Source: Arcuatula senhousia (lineage: Eukaryota; Mollusca; Bivalvia; Mytilida; Mytilidae). Taken from it: DNA of 64,000 nucleotides. Of this stretch, positions 60,930 through 64,000 are shown piece after piece. Position 1 is the stretch's first letter. Every line of letters begins with the position of its first letter. The DNA lies in assembly GCA_963971305.1 (NCBI GenBank), contig OZ020309.1, forward strand, positions 15,183,001 through 15,247,000, written 5' to 3'. Under the pieces are notes generated by a model, which searched no databases, was not told the DNA's origin, and saw only the letters and a program-made list of their open reading frames with translations. The position numbers and the translations under genes are program-made.

Positions 60930-61735
60930 AGTGAAAAATCCAGGTTATAAAATGGTGTATGTCGGGCGGCGGGTGAGGTGCGGGCGGGGAAGAAAGTTTC
61001 GTAACAGTTTTCTCAGCAACTATAAATCACAGCCACTTGATATTTGGTATACAGCATCGGGGTGAGGTCCCATAACGTGGGATGTGATTTCAGGTCTGTC
61101 CCTCATCTACTTCCTGTTTACCGACTTAGTTAATTAGGGGCCAACAGGTTTTTTTAATATGTCAATTTTTTGGTCTGCTTTTCAAAACAATCGACTGAAT
61201 TCCTTTTAGAATGTGGGTGAAAATTCCACCAAAAAATGCTTGTGTCGAAAAACGTTGTCAGTCCACCATGGGTTGTGTGTGTCCGAAGCAATTGACTATC
61301 CATATTGGGCCTCAAACGTATAGAGGGTTCAACATGTTGCTGTCGTATTATGCGATGCTATTTTGAACTGTTACATTGATGCAGACGGTCTAAGGAGGGT
61401 CACACCCAAAAATTCAGCTTGTTTACTTGTCCGATATTTAAATCTTTCTTTAATCAGATTTGCAATATCTCTTACTGTTTGGGTTAAAGGGGAATTAAAA
61501 AACGTCAATTATAACAGTTTGTCTAACACTGATTTGCATTTGTCAAATATGCTTTCTTCAAAAGTCCACAGAATGCATGTGTAAGAATGTTTGTGAATCC
61601 ACCAAGGGTTGCATGTGTCCAAAGCATTTAAATATTATTGGGCCTCAAACGAAAAGGGTTCAACATATTGCAGTGTATTGTGCTGTACTTGATGTACAGA
61701 TTTTATTATTTTACAGATATTTCTTCAGTACTTAC
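60930..61735 (+). mobile_element. Composite of decayed family J-like and family A sequence
   Basis: CTTGATATTTGGTATACAGC and CTACTTCCTGTTTACCGAC at 61040-61125 are family J-like. ACCATGGGTTGTGTGTGTCC, GGCCTCAAACGTA and GGTTCAACATGTTGCTGTCG (61265-61350) and a second GGTTCAACATATTGC (about 61660) are family A ends. Confidence 0.6.
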
Positions 61736-61739
61736 TACC

Positions 61740-62820
61740 AATTCATTGTAATGCTTTGAAACAAACATACGACATGCACGAGTAGTACCCCAGGAAGAAC
61801 ATGACTTGATTCTTTAACTGTTTTACCATTTTTTCCAAAACATTATTTTTTTATTTGGACTCATCAAAGAATTCCTTGGACCCATTTTGTAAGCTCGTTG
61901 GCGAAGTGGTCTAGTTCCTTCTTGAACTTTTATTTTGTATCTCAAAAGACTTTTTCTAATTTACCATATTTATAATCTAAAGCCCAAACCCGGTACAATT
62001 TTTAATGTGTTAGTGTTAGTTATTCCCTTGAGGGCGGATGCCCGATGGGGGATAACTGATTTATACCACGGGACTGTAGAGGGTGCTAAATGAAAGTTTA
62101 TGATAATTAATGAGGGGGGTCTTTCAGGAATTTAGCCTTATCTACTGATAAAGCATGATTAATGCAGGGTATCTCGTTACATTTTATGACATAGTGGTAT
62201 AAAACTAATAATCTGACATGCCAGCAATATCACTCTCCAAATCCGACCAGCACCTCCACGTGGTGAGAGTGGGGCAACGTTGCAGTTCATTAAACGCATC
62301 GCCGTCCCTGATGTCTGTACCGGCCAACGCTGGCGGTTGCATGCCGAAAGTTCTGTAAGCATGTATCACCTTTCAACCTTGTGTTGAAACGTCGCTGCAG
62401 AGGCTTTTCAGCCTATAGTCACGACGTTAAAAACCCATCAGTCAGTGCCAGCAATATTCAACAAATTATCTTTTACATCTGAAACACTTAATTGTCTTCA
62501 CATTTGTATCAAGATTCTTATTCATATTATACAATTGGCCATGCTCAAACAAACAAGCAAACTTTCTTACATAAGTGTCTATAGATCCCTTAAAGTACCA
62601 ATACAAATCAAATCAAATTTATTGTCATATAAACATCTGGACAGAGTTTGTGACAAAAACAAATAATATAACAATACAACTGTAGAAATACAATACATGA
62701 TGTTTTACGTGAACAATGCAATATAGGCTTTGCAAGTATAATACAAAAGAAAATCTTTTTATCATTCACTTTCAAAATGACTGTACTCATTTATCTCGCT
62801 GTCACATTTTACTTCTCCAT
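61740..62820. other. Intergenic sequence, no gene; a tRNA-like box and a GC-richer repeat
   Basis: GTTGGCGAAGTGGTCTAG at about 61898 resembles a Pol III A box, but no B box follows at a suitable distance. 62225-62440 is GC-richer (GACCAGCACCTCCACGTGG, AACGTCGCTGCAGAGGC, CACGACGTTAAAAACCC) and may be a dispersed repeat; part of it resembles 9470-9530. Confidence 0.35.
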
Positions 62821-62824
62821 GAAT

Positions 62825-62995
62825 TTTGTCTACTGACCACCTTAAATTACTTGAGTAATGCAGATCCAAACAAAAATCCCTGATTAGTCGAGGGTCATTA
62901 AATGAGAATTGAGTACGGCTGTCAGTATTATACCCAACACATTAGCAATGCACTCTGATTAGACAAAAGTAAACAAACATCTTTCTAACACAAAT
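62825..62995. mobile_element. Internally deleted copy of the element at 46155-46735
   Basis: GTCTACTGACCACCTTAA, GATCCAAACAAAAATCCCTG and GCACTCTGATTAGACAAAAG keep the order of the longer copy; its left end and most of the middle are absent. Confidence 0.7.
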
Positions 62996-63076
62996 GAAAA
63001 AATAAAATTTGAACAAAATAGATAAATAAATAAAATATGGAAGCCCGACGTGCCACGAACAAAAAAGAATATTTAA

Positions 63077-63208
63077 CTTGTGCGCACGAGTTTTTTTATA
63101 TTGTTCGCTCGAGTTTAAAACTTGAGCACACGAGTTTAAAACTTGAGTGTGCGAGTTACTAATTATGCGCACGAGTTTCTTATCTTGTGCGCACGAGTTT
63201 GAAACTAA
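63077..63208. repeat. Tandem repeat of TGCGCACGAGTTTAAAACT-like units
   Basis: About six units of 20-25 bp with TGTGCGCACGAGTTT or its decayed forms. GTGCGCAC is a palindrome, and AGTTTAAAACTT is another, so the block can fold in several ways. Confidence 0.8.
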
Positions 63209-64000
63209 TAACTCAGTTGTGCATGTGTGTAAATTCCATTTCATTTGGTTGAGAAATAAACCTTTCAAGTGTGAATACTTTACAAATAAAGTAAGAAATT
63301 GTATTTTCATGAAAACTAGGGTTGCATGAGCTCTTTTGATACTCCTCTTATCTGAGGTTATAGCGAGCACAGCTCGTAGCGGAGAGCTCTACAGCAAGTT
63401 CCCGCGAAAAAATTGCCTAATGCTGATATTGATTTTTTTCGTCGTTTTTTCTCAAACTGAGTTACAGGTTCGGCGTGAATATCAATAATAATCCTTCTAA
63501 GAAATATATTTTGTGTTTTAAAACATGGAAGACAATTTAAGTAGGGCAAGTATTTACTAGCAACGTAATTTTATTTGAGCTTTTCATTTATTTTTGTATA
63601 TTGCACATCGATGATATAATATTTTCAACGTCATCAGTTATTCAAAATTTGGAGCGAAACGTCACGGCGCCGTTTGCTAAAATTAAACTTGGAGTATTTG
63701 AAAGAAGTTTTTTTTATGATTATCAAGTTTAAACATTTCTTCCTCTCTTTTTCCCTATCAAATGAGGCAAATTGAATAATTATAATGTGTTCGCAGCTAG
63801 TTATACGCAATGCCTAATTCATATTAAAATTCAACTCCTGTAAAATTTCGAAACATTTAACAATGGCTACATGTATCATGTAAAAATCTTTTATGATTTT
63901 GAGGATATTACAGCTTAAAAGTTGCACATATCAGATCTAAAATGTTTATTTTGTACGAAATTCGTTTGCATGAGATATTGTGAGACTTGCCAACTTGCAA
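63209..64000. other. Intergenic AT-rich sequence, nothing recognised
   Basis: No splice-flanked frame, no element ends. Slightly more CpG around 63355-63480 and 63660. Confidence 0.4.

Noticed and set aside
61895..61985. Possible tRNA gene or SINE head
   Set aside because: An A-box-like GGCGAAGTGG is present, but no B box or cloverleaf could be found.

Overview
The window is AT-rich nuclear DNA from an animal with many short GT-AG exons, introns of 0.2 to 13.7 kb and very dense short interspersed repeats. The protein, the repeat end motifs (for example GGCTCCTGGGAGCC followed by TCTTGTT) and the general texture suggest a bivalve mollusc, perhaps a mussel. This rests on recognition of repeats and family, not on a database search.

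One protein-coding gene can be supported. Positions 1616 to 51218 (+ strand) hold the last 23 exons of an RNF213/mysterin-type giant E3 ubiquitin ligase. The exons sum to 3192 nt, an unbroken frame of 1063 codons plus a TAA stop, and every exon junction keeps phase. The RZ-type zinc finger is at residues 329-360 of this part and is followed by the long C-terminal region of RNF213. The dynein-like AAA core and the RING finger would lie upstream of base 1. No second gene was found downstream of 51.2 kb.

The rest is almost entirely repeats. At least six families with different terminal sequences share one plan: a 5' hairpin, then a C/G/T-rich stretch such as TCCGTCCGTC, then one to six cores (mostly 160-180 bp), then the complement of the first hairpin arm, a second hairpin and a T-rich end. 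They lie in T runs with no clear target duplication, and almost all point the same way as the gene. This resembles non-autonomous Helentron/Helitron2-associated elements (HINE-like), and the different families also share a core motif. This is the most interesting system in the window.

Mixed in are TIR elements (7132-7447, 11019-11901, 19510-19723, 27329-31140, 45164-45554, 46155-46735, 56497-56787), a 5'-truncated LINE with an intact reverse transcriptase frame on the minus strand (28499-30424), palindromic clusters and several minisatellites. One minisatellite copies the splice donor of exon 11 six times; another (58555-59526) is 36 units of exactly 27 bp and is open in several frames.

Layout: 1-6.7 kb, exons 1-4 with repeats; 6.7-20.4 kb, a giant repeat-filled intron; 20.4-25.9 kb, exons 5-9 including the RZ finger; 25.8-31.2 kb, an intron with three nested transposons; 31.2-51.2 kb, exons 10-23; 51.2-64 kb, 3' UTR and repeat-rich intergenic DNA.
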